In this document: piece by piece, positions 8,854 through 20,068 of the stretch
How positions within the stretch are numbered: position 1 is the stretch's first letter
How the letters are laid out: every line of letters starts with the position of its first letter
DNA from: Paenibacillus castaneae
GTDB taxonomy: Bacteria > Bacillota > Bacilli > Paenibacillales > Paenibacillaceae
Assembly (NCBI RefSeq): GCF_002884445.1
Contig: NZ_KZ614144.1
Coordinates: 96,272 to 160,271 of the forward strand
Direction: 5' to 3'
Length of the DNA stretch: 64,000 nt
The notes under the pieces: model-generated
The model's input: the letters and a program-made list of their open reading frames with translations, nothing else
Databases searched by the model: none
What the model was told of the DNA's origin: nothing
Program-made: the position numbers and the translations under genes

Positions 8854-10014
8854 GTGCATGATGAGACCCGAGAAATGAGCTTATACCAGACAGATTTATC
8901 GCCGGAGCAAATGCTTAAGGTTATATTCAAATATACAGCCAAAATCTCGAATGAGAAAAAGCTGGATTCCGTGCTTATCTTGATGGCTAATATGGGGCGA
9001 GAAATGATTGTCGCTGATCGCTGCACGGTATGGTTAATCGATATCGCTCGCAACGAGCTGTTTACCGTTGTAGCACATGGTATCGGGGAGATCCGGATTC
9101 CATATGGAAGCGGGTTGGTCGGCAATGCCATCAGCACCGGCGAGCCTATCATTATTGATGATGCCTATGCGGATTCCAGACATAATCCGGAAACGGACAA
9201 GAAGACGGGATATAGGACCAAGTCGATACTAACGATCCCTTTCCGCAATAATCAGGGGGAAATTATCGGGGCTTATCAAGCGATAAACAAAATGACAGAA
9301 GCGCAAACCTTTTCGACCAAGGACATGGAGTACTTAACTTTAGCAGCATCTTATTCAGGGAAATCGTTGGAATCTATTATGCTGTATGAAGAAATCATTG
9401 AAACGCAAAAAGAAATTATTTATAAAATGGGTGAAATCGGAGAGAATCGTTCGAAGGAAACTGGAAATCATGTAAGACGTGTTGCGCAATATTCGTATAT
9501 TTTGGCGTTAGGACTCGGTCTTAGCGAGATTGAAGCAGAAAGGCTGCGAAGCGCTTCCCCGATGCATGATATTGGAAAGGTAGCGATACCGGATTCTATT
9601 CTGCAAAAGCCAGGTAAATTAACATCAGAGGAATTCGAGTTAATGAAAACTCACTCCGAAATTGGCTTTCATTTACTGCACAGCTCAAAGCGGCCACTTA
9701 TGCAAGCCGCAGCAATTGTTGCGATGCAGCATCATGAGAAGTGGGATGGCTCAGGCTATCCGCAAGGCCTGAAAGGTGAAGAGATTCATATTTACGGACG
9801 GATTACGGCAATCGCAGACGTTTTTGATGCATTAGGAAGTGCTAGAGTATATAAAGCGGCCTGGGAGCTGGATCGGATTTTGCTATTAATGGAAGAGGAG
9901 CGGGGCAAACACTTCGATCCTCGGGTGGTCGATGTCTTTTTTGAGCGGCTGCCGCAGCTTCTTGAAATAAGAGATCGTGATGGAGATATAGATATGACAA
10001 TCACACAAAAATAA
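8854..10014 (+). CDS. GAF and HD-GYP domain protein (probable c-di-GMP phosphodiesterase)
   Basis: A 386-residue cytoplasmic protein. A GAF sensor domain occupies about residues 20-185. An HD-GYP phosphodiesterase domain follows (about 195-360), with SPMHDIGKVAIPD (HD), HHEKWDGSGYPQGLKGEEI (GYP) and further metal-binding His residues. HD-GYP enzymes hydrolyse cyclic di-GMP. GTG 8854 is preceded by GAGGAG at 9 nt. It appears to be a single-gene unit ending at a strong terminator. The ligand of the GAF domain is unknown. Confidence 0.92.
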   Translation: MHDETREMSLYQTDLSPEQMLKVIFKYTAKISNEKKLDSVLILMANMGREMIVADRCTVWLIDIARNELFTVVAHGIGEIRIPYGSGLVGNAISTGEPIIIDDAYADSRHNPETDKKTGYRTKSILTIPFRNNQGEIIGAYQAINKMTEAQTFSTKDMEYLTLAASYSGKSLESIMLYEEIIETQKEIIYKMGEIGENRSKETGNHVRRVAQYSYILALGLGLSEIEAERLRSASPMHDIGKVAIPDSILQKPGKLTSEEFELMKTHSEIGFHLLHSSKRPLMQAAAIVAMQHHEKWDGSGYPQGLKGEEIHIYGRITAIADVFDALGSARVYKAAWELDRILLLMEEERGKHFDPRVVDVFFERLPQLLEIRDRDGDIDMTITQK

Positions 10015-10033
10015 ACGAAGAAAAAGTAGATAG

Positions 10034-10071
10034 AAAGACCTCATGGACTCATTCCTTGAGGTCTTTTTTTT
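10034..10071 (+). terminator. Rho-independent terminator after the HD-GYP gene
   Basis: AAAGACCTCA pairs with TGAGGTCTTT across a 13-nt loop and is followed by a run of Ts. Confidence 0.9.
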
Positions 10072-10257
10072 ATAGCGATAATGTTGAACGCCTATAGCAC
10101 GGCTCATACATTTAAGGTTTTGCTTGTCTTTCAAAGATGGCACTAGGTATTTACCGTGTTCAAAAAATGTTTTGATCATAGACTGATTTAGCTGTTGTAA
10201 ATAGCATATTACCAATCGCAGCTAATCTATAAATCTATGAGAAAGAGAAGAGATGCC

Positions 10258-10437
10258 ATGAGCAGGAAGGTTCAAACGGAGAAGTTGAATGCAGCGATAA
10301 AAAAACTGCAAACAGCGAAGATTTTTATTCAAAACAAGCAACTAAAGCACGCTAAGTACCAAATACATGAGGTTGTTTCAAACTGCGGCAGTATTTTTAA
10401 CAAAAAGGTAATTCAAAAGCGCAAAAGCAGCAAATGA
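10258..10437 (+). CDS. Small basic helical protein related to the head of the collagen-like protein
   Basis: A 59-residue Lys-rich protein with no signal peptide or Cys cluster. I prefer ATG 10258 (AGAAGAG upstream) over ATG 10237, which has no ribosome site. Its pattern AAIKKLQTAKIFI...NKQLKHAKYQIHEVV aligns with residues 14-50 of the next protein ([13 protein letters not shown]...[14 protein letters not shown]), so the two share a helical head. It ends 15 nt before the collagen-like gene and is likely co-transcribed. It may be an assembly or attachment partner; no known family recognised. Confidence 0.65.
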   Translation: MSRKVQTEKLNAAIKKLQTAKIFIQNKQLKHAKYQIHEVVSNCGSIFNKKVIQKRKSSK

Positions 10438-10452
10438 TAGGAGTGAGCAATC

Positions 10453-13344
<2,892 letters not shown>

Positions 13345-13413
13345 GAGAAACAAGGACAAATAGTACGAGAATATGATGAATCAATCTAATTGACTCGTAG
13401 GGGTGTGATTTCG

Positions 13414-14508
13414 TTGATTTCCATCAGCTTGTGTTTAATTGTCAAAAATGAAGAAAAAACGCTCGGTCGATGTCTTTCTTCTATGAAGGACATCGCCGAC
13501 GAAATCATCATCGTGGACACGGGCTCTACTGATTTAACAAAGCAGGTTGCGGGTAAGTTTACGGATCGAGTTGAACATTTTACATGGATTAATGATTTCG
13601 CTGCTGCCCGCAATTATGCTTTTTCATTAGCGACCAAATCTTATATTATGTGGCTTGATGCCGATGATGTTCTTAAGGAGTCAGATCAACTGAAGTTACG
13701 GGAGCTTAAGCGAAATCTTGACCCTGCTGTTGATTCAGTCACAATGGATTATCACTTAGCATTCGATGAGTTTGGCAATGTCACGTCAAAATTAAAACGG
13801 AATCGAATTGTGAAGCGAGAGCGTGGTTTTAAATGGATTGGACCGGTACATGAATATCTTGAAGTGTACGGTAATATTTTTCATAGCGACATCGCGGTTA
13901 CCCACAGCAGCATCCATCATGACAGTGATCGAAATTTAAAAATATATGAACAAAGATTAGCGAAAGGAGAAGTGTTTTCTCCGCGGGATTTGTTTTATTA
14001 CGCTAATGAGCTCAAGGATCATAGTAAATTTAAAGCAGCGATTCGTTATTATAATCAATTTCTTGATACGGGCAAAGGATGGATTGAAGACAATGTGGCT
14101 TCCTGCAGTCGACTTGCTGATTGCTACAGCGAACTGAAGGAAACACGGAAAATGGTTGATTCTATCTTCCGCTCCTTTCATTATGATAAGCCGCGACCAG
14201 AGTTTTGCTGCCGATTGGGCTTTTATTTCTTGGAGCGAGAGGAATTTAAGCTGGCTATTTATTGGTATAAGCTGGCACTTGCAGTGGAGAAGCCGGAGCA
14301 AAACTGGGGCTTTGAAAATCTAGCGTGTTCCACATGGCTTCCGCATCTCCAGCTTTGCGTTTGTTATGACCGGATTGGTGAATTTGAAACGGCATATGCC
14401 CATAATGAATTAGCGAGAACATTCAGGCCGACAGATGAACGCATTGTGGCCAATAGAGCGTATCTTGTCAAACGTCTGGGGAAAAAAGTTGGAGAAGAGG
14501 CACTCTAA
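13414..14508 (+). CDS. Family 2 glycosyltransferase with TPR-like C-terminus
   Basis: About 364 residues. The N-terminal GT-A domain starts with SLCLIVKNEEKTLGRCLSS and has DEIIIVDTGSTDLT and WLDADD (DXD-type metal/nucleotide-sugar site). The second half has helical repeats consistent with TPR, as in peptide glycosyltransferases of the SunS/TPR-GT2 type. TTG 13414 has AGGGGTG 8 nt upstream; an in-frame TTG at 13390 is the longer alternative. It lies 69 nt after the collagen-like gene on the same strand, with no terminator between them. The natural target is therefore the GXT collagen; this is inferred from position. Confidence 0.88.
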   Translation: MISISLCLIVKNEEKTLGRCLSSMKDIADEIIIVDTGSTDLTKQVAGKFTDRVEHFTWINDFAAARNYAFSLATKSYIMWLDADDVLKESDQLKLRELKRNLDPAVDSVTMDYHLAFDEFGNVTSKLKRNRIVKRERGFKWIGPVHEYLEVYGNIFHSDIAVTHSSIHHDSDRNLKIYEQRLAKGEVFSPRDLFYYANELKDHSKFKAAIRYYNQFLDTGKGWIEDNVASCSRLADCYSELKETRKMVDSIFRSFHYDKPRPEFCCRLGFYFLEREEFKLAIYWYKLALAVEKPEQNWGFENLACSTWLPHLQLCVCYDRIGEFETAYAHNELARTFRPTDERIVANRAYLVKRLGKKVGEEAL

Positions 14509-14520
14509 GTGTAATCAACA

Positions 14521-14568
14521 AAAAGGCGAGTGTTTCCCGATATAATAAAGGGAAGCACTCGCCTTTTA
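14521..14568. terminator. Bidirectional terminator between convergent transcription units
   Basis: AAAAGGCGAGTG pairs with CACTCGCCTTTT, with an inner CCC/GGG stem. A and T tracts on both sides let it serve the glycosyltransferase gene (+) and the six-gene operon ending at 14573 (-). Confidence 0.9.
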
Positions 14569-14572
14569 TAGG

Positions 14573-14773
14573 TTACATATCAATTTCATACCAAACCTTG
14601 CCATCTGGGTATTCTGCAATCGAAGGCGAGGTGCATTGGATTCGGGCATGAGCATATTTCACGGCTATATAGGCCGCTTCGGCTTCGGAAAGCCTTAGTT
14701 CTCTATGTTTGCGGTCTGCGGAGAAGGATTGTTCTAGAAATAAATCAAATGCTTCTATATTAAGCATTGTCAT
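14573..14773 (-). CDS. Hypothetical 66-residue protein, last gene of the Mur-ligase-like operon
   Basis: A small acidic soluble protein without cysteine motifs, membrane segments or recognised family. The start at 14773 is well set: AGGAGG lies 7 nt before ATG. The reading frame extends further upstream but lacks a ribosome site there. It begins 25 nt after the racemase gene stop and ends at the shared terminator, so it belongs to the operon. A small accessory subunit is possible, but nothing in the sequence shows a function. Confidence 0.7.
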   Translation of the reverse strand: MTMLNIEAFDLFLEQSFSADRKHRELRLSEAEAAYIAVKYAHARIQCTSPSIAEYPDGKVWYEIDM

Positions 14774-14798
14774 GATGTGCCTCCTGAGTTTACCGCTA

Positions 14799-15512
14799 TT
14801 ATTCAGAATCAGAATGTTTCCCTGATAATTCAATCGATTTCTGGACAAGTACAGCCATTGCATCTACACAATATTTCGAAATCTCATTTCGGATCGGGAT
14901 ACAAGAAAGCTCCGTACAAGCGATGATCACACAGTTGCAATTATAATTCACCAAGAGTTCATTAATAATACCTTCGAATTCACCGGACTCCACAGGCAAA
15001 TTACGCTTAACCTTATTGTAAATAATATCCATGACATGCTCTTGTATAGAGTCGTTAGGTTCATGGAGCTGCATGCCGTACTTCTCACAGCCGCTGCGAT
15101 ACACACCGCTGCTTACGGTCCCGTTTGTGGCCAAAATTCCGATTTTGCAATGCTCGCCGTGAAGGCTGTATATCTCTTTCAATGTTTCATCAACCATATT
15201 AATGATGTTAATGCTAGTCATCCGCTGCATTGCGGCATGAAAGTAATGCGAAGTATTACAAGGTATTGCGATATTAGACACACCCGCTGCTTCAAGAAGC
15301 TGCAGATCCTTAGCAACCGCATTAAGAAAAAGCTCACCCTGATTAGCCAGAATAACTTCTGTTCGATCCGGCAATGTTGCATGATTAAGAATAATCATAT
15401 CAATATGATCCTGATCGCGATCCGCGACGGTATGCTCAATAACTTTATCAAAAAAAACGGAGGTCGCCTTTGGACCCATTCCGCCGATGACGCCTAAGCT
15501 TTTATATTCCAT
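14799..15512 (-). CDS. Aspartate/glutamate racemase family protein
   Basis: A 237-residue cytoplasmic enzyme of the cofactor-independent Asp/Glu racemase superfamily. It begins SLGVIGGMGPKATSVFFDKV. The two catalytic cysteines are visible in IPCNTSHYF (about residue 84) and ACTELSCIPI (about 200). These enzymes interconvert L- and D-Asp or Glu. ATG 15512 has AGG upstream. In the operon it could supply a D-amino acid to the ligases encoded upstream. Whether Asp or Glu is the substrate cannot be told from the sequence. Confidence 0.9.
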   Translation of the reverse strand: MEYKSLGVIGGMGPKATSVFFDKVIEHTVADRDQDHIDMIILNHATLPDRTEVILANQGELFLNAVAKDLQLLEAAGVSNIAIPCNTSHYFHAAMQRMTSINIINMVDETLKEIYSLHGEHCKIGILATNGTVSSGVYRSGCEKYGMQLHEPNDSIQEHVMDIIYNKVKRNLPVESGEFEGIINELLVNYNCNCVIIACTELSCIPIRNEISKYCVDAMAVLVQKSIELSGKHSDSE

Positions 15513-15548
15513 AGTTCGACCTACTTTTGCTGAAGTGTATACTGAACA

Positions 15549-16628
15549 TCAATTATTACCGACAATCATTGCATGACTTCCCATTTCTACATAACTATTA
15601 AAAAATTTATCCATGTCATAGGTTACTTGCCCCACTAAAGGATTCATCACGTGGACCTTGCCATTCTCGTAGCCATTCAAAACAACGACATGTAGATTAA
15701 TAGGCGCGGGAAAATATTCACTCGAATCACTCAAGTACCAGGAGTAGTTCATTTTCGGCTTAGATAGATCCAGTGTGATCCAAGTGACGACAGGTATTCC
15801 GTGATTTAGCTGTTCTATGATTTGTTCTTTGGTGCTGCCGCTTATATCTTTAGTAGGATTGCTGTGGCCTACAGCATCAAAATATAACTCAGCTGCCTTC
15901 ACAATAGGCGGCGCAAAGCTGAAAAACCCGCCCTTAAGCTCCCGAGGATCGCCAGCATAGGCTTCATAAGGATCAGGTCCGTATAATTTATTGTTCTTGG
16001 AGTAAAAAGCCTGCTTCGGTAAATAGTTATCAGCCATTTCTGTCTTCGTTGCATCATAGCCATAATATTGGAGCACCGCTGTTAATGAGGTAATCTCACA
16101 GCCGTTCGGCAGCTCAGGATTTTGCATAATGGTGTCGACATTTAAATAGACTTTTTTAATTTCAAATTGACCATTTCCTGTACTGGTGATTTCCTTCACA
16201 TAATCCAGCATTGGGTTGGTTAATGCGATTTCCTGAGAAGGAGAGGTTATCTTGACCTGCTCCTCGTTCTCAGTCAACTGGAAAGGTGCGTTGACGCTTT
16301 CCTGCTTTATTGAATATGTTCCATAATCAAGCTTACCGGACGTTGCCTTGCCTTGCGCATCGGTCATAACCGTTTCGATTGCTTTGCCTGATTCAATATC
16401 CATAATCAAATAGCTGCTATTTGCAATTGGAAGCTGCGTCTGGGAATCGGTATTGATGATTGTGATCTTTCCCTGCTTGCTCTTTGGAGCAGGAGTGACA
16501 GCTTCCGCCTGTTTGCCCTCGTCAGGAGGTGCTATCGTTGTTAGCACTTTCGATGAATCCTTACTAACCAAAGTATAAATAAAAAATAAAATGCCTGCCA
16601 GCACGACAAGCGATATGATTTTCTTCAT
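15549..16628 (-). CDS. Membrane-anchored C39-type cysteine peptidase with prealbumin-like domain
   Basis: A 359-residue protein. Residues 1-20 are one hydrophobic segment (signal anchor), so the bulk is extracellular. Residues about 54-140 look like a SpaA/CnaB prealbumin-like domain (KITIINTDSQTQLPIANSSY...DAQGKATSGKLDYGTYSIKQ). The C-terminal half is a C39_2 papain-like domain: catalytic Cys in ELPNGCEITSL, His in NLHVVVLNGY and Asn in VMNPLVGQ. GGAAGGAGC precedes ATG 16628. C39_2 proteins often lack known substrates; here it may process or transfer the peptide made by its operon partners (inference). Confidence 0.88.
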   Translation of the reverse strand: MKKIISLVVLAGILFFIYTLVSKDSSKVLTTIAPPDEGKQAEAVTPAPKSKQGKITIINTDSQTQLPIANSSYLIMDIESGKAIETVMTDAQGKATSGKLDYGTYSIKQESVNAPFQLTENEEQVKITSPSQEIALTNPMLDYVKEITSTGNGQFEIKKVYLNVDTIMQNPELPNGCEITSLTAVLQYYGYDATKTEMADNYLPKQAFYSKNNKLYGPDPYEAYAGDPRELKGGFFSFAPPIVKAAELYFDAVGHSNPTKDISGSTKEQIIEQLNHGIPVVTWITLDLSKPKMNYSWYLSDSSEYFPAPINLHVVVLNGYENGKVHVMNPLVGQVTYDMDKFFNSYVEMGSHAMIVGNN

Positions 16629-16671
16629 GATGAAGCTCCTTCCGTCCTAAGACGTTGTCAGCCGCTCTAGC

Positions 16672-18513
16672 CTATTCAAAAAATCTCTTATGCCAGACAA
16701 GGAATACATATACGGTCCAGATGTACCTGGCATAATTTTGTTTTCCTGAGTAATGCGCATCCAGATAGTGAGTTAATTGTTCTGTGTGGAAAAATTGCTC
16801 GGCAGCTTGGGATTGGAAGCTGCTCTTCACTAGCAAATAATATTTCTCTTCCCGGAGCCAGTGCCGGATAGGTACGGGAAAGCCGACCTTCGGCCTGTTT
16901 GCCCATTCATCGGGAAGCACTTCCTTTGCAGCCGTACGCAGCGCATACTTCGTATTATTGTCATGCACACGAAGAGGCGTCGGAAGCTTTGCCGCTAATT
17001 CCATAACCATTTTATCTAAAAAAGGTACTCGCAGTTCAATGGAATGCGCGAGGCTCATTTTGTCTGCCTTGAGAAGAATGTCGCCTGGAAGCCAGAGCTT
17101 CAGATCGACATACTGCATTTTTGTAATGTCATCCTTGCCTCGAACCTTATCATATACATCCTTCGTAATGCTTCGTGAGGATGGGCTGCTCTTGTACTCA
17201 TCCTTCAATAGAGCTAATGCATCTGCCTCGTCAAATACTTTGGCCTGTCCAATAAAGCGCTCCTCTACCCGCTGCCCGCCTTTAACGACAAAGGAGGTGA
17301 TTCGGTTTTTCGGCAGCTTGCCTGTCACGAGAGATAATGATCTCCTTATGACAAACGGGAGCTTCTTATATTTCTTCATGGCTGGGGTCGTATCATACCA
17401 ATCATAACCGCCAAAAATTTCGTCTGCGCCTTCTCCCGATAGGACGACTGTGACATGCTGGCTTGCAAGCTCAGCGAGAAAGTATAAAGGGACAGAAGAT
17501 GGATTGGATTGCGGCTCATCCATATGATACTGAATAGTCGGCAACAGCTCGAAGCACTCATCCGCAGTAACGAGCTTTTTGTGATTCTCAATTCCCAAAA
17601 TGTCCGATAATTCTTTGGCAAGATTCGTTTCGTTGAAATTCCCCTCGTAGTCCTGGAAGCCAACGGAGAACGTTTTGTTTGGTTTTAGCAAAGCCGTTAT
17701 ATAGCTGGAATCAATACCGCCTGATAAGAATGACCCCACCTTCACATCGCTGATTGCGTGGTAATCGACAGATTCCTTAACGGTGCTTTTTATTTGATCC
17801 ACATAATACGCCAGACTATTTTCTTCCGCAGCAAAGGCAGCATCCCAATAAGAATTAATCTCCAATTTGCCATGTTCATAAAGCATGTAGTGACCAGGCT
17901 TTAGCTTATATACGCCCTTGAAGAAGGTTTCATCAAGCACGGAGTATTGAAAGGTCAGATAGGGCTTCAGTGCATCCTTATTCAGTTCTTTGCGAAATGA
18001 AGGCTGCTGCAGGAATGCTTTGATCTCCGAACCGAATAGGAAAGAGCCGTCCAACGTGTTCTGAGTATAATAAAGCGGCTTAATACCGAAAAAGTCTCTG
18101 GCAAGAAACAACGATTCCTTATTTGTATCCCAGATGGCAAAAGCGAACATGCCTCGAAGCTTCTGAAGGACACCGACGCCGTATTCTTCGTAAGCGTGAA
18201 TAATAACCTCGCTGTCTGTATGACTGACGAAGGTATGTCCCTTCTCAAGCAATTCCTGGCGAAGCTCTTGATAGTTATAGATCTCCCCGTTGAAAACCAG
18301 GACACAGCTCTTGTCTTCATTATACATCGGCTGGCTGGCTTCTTCCGACATATCGATAATTTTCAGGCGTCTAAAGCCTAGAGTAACGACCTCGTCTGAA
18401 TAAATACCGCCGCTATCCGGACCTCTATGAACGATAGTATCCATCATCGCTTTAATGATGGATACTTGATCAACGTCTAATCGACTATTAGCAAAGCCTA
18501 CAAAACCGCACAT
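16672..18513 (-). CDS. asnB: AsnB-type glutamine-dependent amidotransferase (asparagine synthase family)
   Basis: A 613-residue two-domain enzyme. Cys2 after the initiator Met (MCGFVGFA) is the glutaminase nucleophile, with HRGPDSGG, FNGEIYNY and HTDSEVI motifs. The synthase domain carries the PP-loop SFLSGGIDSSYITALL and LSGEGADEIFGGYDWY. The reaction is ATP-driven amidation of a carboxylate using Gln. Members of this family make free Asn or amidate cell-wall peptides (mDAP by AsnB/LtsA; D-Asp by AsnH-type enzymes). It sits 28 nt after the MurE-like gene, which favours a peptide substrate, but this is inference. Confidence 0.93.
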   Translation of the reverse strand: MCGFVGFANSRLDVDQVSIIKAMMDTIVHRGPDSGGIYSDEVVTLGFRRLKIIDMSEEASQPMYNEDKSCVLVFNGEIYNYQELRQELLEKGHTFVSHTDSEVIIHAYEEYGVGVLQKLRGMFAFAIWDTNKESLFLARDFFGIKPLYYTQNTLDGSFLFGSEIKAFLQQPSFRKELNKDALKPYLTFQYSVLDETFFKGVYKLKPGHYMLYEHGKLEINSYWDAAFAAEENSLAYYVDQIKSTVKESVDYHAISDVKVGSFLSGGIDSSYITALLKPNKTFSVGFQDYEGNFNETNLAKELSDILGIENHKKLVTADECFELLPTIQYHMDEPQSNPSSVPLYFLAELASQHVTVVLSGEGADEIFGGYDWYDTTPAMKKYKKLPFVIRRSLSLVTGKLPKNRITSFVVKGGQRVEERFIGQAKVFDEADALALLKDEYKSSPSSRSITKDVYDKVRGKDDITKMQYVDLKLWLPGDILLKADKMSLAHSIELRVPFLDKMVMELAAKLPTPLRVHDNNTKYALRTAAKEVLPDEWANRPKVGFPVPIRHWLREEKYYLLVKSSFQSQAAEQFFHTEQLTHYLDAHYSGKQNYARYIWTVYVFLVWHKRFFE

Positions 18514-18541
18514 AAATGATACCTTCCATTAACCTTATTGT

Positions 18542-20026
18542 TTAATGCATCTTAAGTTTATTTTGATTTCCTTTAATTTCTCTTACGATCTCAGCTTCAT
18601 TGAACGGGATTTCTGTTTTTCCGACAATTTGTGATGTTTCGTGGCCCTTGCCTGCTATTAGTATAACATCATCTTTCTTGCTTATATCAATAGCGAACGC
18701 AATAGCATCTCTACGATCAACGATAGCCTCATATTTCCCCTCATAGGCCTCGATACCTTCTACGATTTCCCTAATGATTAGATTATTATCCTGCTCTTTC
18801 GGGTTATCCGAAGTAACAACAGCGAAGTCGGCAAATGAAGCGGCAACTTTAGCCATTGCTCTGCGTTTCTCCTGCCCTGACTCGCCGTCAGCTGCATATA
18901 CGCCAAACACGAGAATAATTCGGCCTTTCGTAAACGGTCTAATCGTGAGCAATGCCTTCTCCAAGCTATCCTCCGTATGAGCAAAATCTACAATGATTTT
19001 GGTGTCCTCATCCTGATAGACAACCTCGAGCCTTCCTTTAATGCCGTCCACAGCCGCAATGCCATCTGCTATCTGCTGCAGACTGAACTGATTGCAATAA
19101 GCGGTTGCTATCGCCGCTAAGCTGTTATAAACATAAATGGTACCAGGTAAATTCACCTGTATCATTATGCTGCCTTTGGGCGTGTGTGCCGTGTAGGTCG
19201 TGTAATCGGCAAAATAGTGAATGTCTGACGCATAGATGTCCGCGTCCTGCTCAATTCCGTATGTAAGCAGCTTCACTTTTCGGTTTGCCAGCCTGTCGAT
19301 TAGGAGGCGGCCATATTTATCATCGGCATTGATAATGTTATAGTCCGTCGTCATGTCGAATAATTTTGCTTTCGCTTCGAAATATTCTGACATCGTGTTG
19401 TGAAGCTCCAGATGATCCGGCGTCAGGTTCGTGAACAATCCGGTATTAAAGCTGGAGTGCGCAACGCGATTTAAATTCAATGCATGAGAGGAAACCTCCA
19501 TAACGCAATGCTTCGTATGGGAATCAATCATATCTGCGAAGATGTGCTGCAGATTAAGCGACTCCGGCGTTGTATTTTTATTTTTGGTCAACTTATCTCC
19601 GATAACGGTCCCGATCGTTCCAATGATGCCGATGGAGGTACCAGTTTGCTCGAAGATCGACTTCAAAAAATAGGTTGTTGATGTCTTCCCGTTTGTACCG
19701 GTTATACCAATCAAATTTAATTGCTCTGTAGGGCGCTGATAGAAATTAGCCGCAACTCGTGCAAGCGCCTCTCGTGTATCAGCAACCTTCAGCACAGTAA
19801 CGCCGGCATCGATCGTAACATCCTTTTCCACAATAATCGTGGTCGCTCCGAGAGAGATCGCCTTATCGATAAATCGATGGCCATCTACTGTAAACCCAGA
19901 AATTGCGACGAAAACGCCATTATGCACAACATCCCTGGAGTCATATGCAACAGCGGCTGCTTCAATATGCAAATCACCTTTCACGAGCACATATTGAAGA
20001 TCTTTGACTAAAGCGGTTAATAACAT
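18542..20026 (-). CDS. MurE-like Mur ligase (UDP-MurNAc-tripeptide synthetase family)
   Basis: A 494-residue cytoplasmic ATP-dependent amino-acid ligase with the three Mur domains: an N-terminal UDP-binding region (AAAVAYDSRDV), the ATP domain (GITGTNGKTSTTYFL, MEVSSHALNLNRV, carbamylated Lys region EAKAKLF), and a C-terminal domain with GKGHETSQ. The motif that reads the incoming amino acid in MurE is DNPR for diaminopimelate; here it is DNPK (near residue 408), so the substrate may differ. The setting is a biosynthetic operon, not the dcw cluster, so it is probably a second, specialised copy. GGAG precedes ATG 20026. Confidence 0.9.
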   Translation of the reverse strand: MLLTALVKDLQYVLVKGDLHIEAAAVAYDSRDVVHNGVFVAISGFTVDGHRFIDKAISLGATTIIVEKDVTIDAGVTVLKVADTREALARVAANFYQRPTEQLNLIGITGTNGKTSTTYFLKSIFEQTGTSIGIIGTIGTVIGDKLTKNKNTTPESLNLQHIFADMIDSHTKHCVMEVSSHALNLNRVAHSSFNTGLFTNLTPDHLELHNTMSEYFEAKAKLFDMTTDYNIINADDKYGRLLIDRLANRKVKLLTYGIEQDADIYASDIHYFADYTTYTAHTPKGSIMIQVNLPGTIYVYNSLAAIATAYCNQFSLQQIADGIAAVDGIKGRLEVVYQDEDTKIIVDFAHTEDSLEKALLTIRPFTKGRIILVFGVYAADGESGQEKRRAMAKVAASFADFAVVTSDNPKEQDNNLIIREIVEGIEAYEGKYEAIVDRRDAIAFAIDISKKDDVILIAGKGHETSQIVGKTEIPFNEAEIVREIKGNQNKLKMH

Positions 20027-20068
20027 ACGATCAACTCCATTCTTGTGACCTATCCGTGTTCGGTATGC

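Noticed and set aside
15036..15497. A 153-residue plus-strand frame inside the racemase gene
   Set aside because: Opposite strand of a gene with intact catalytic motifs; no ribosome site.
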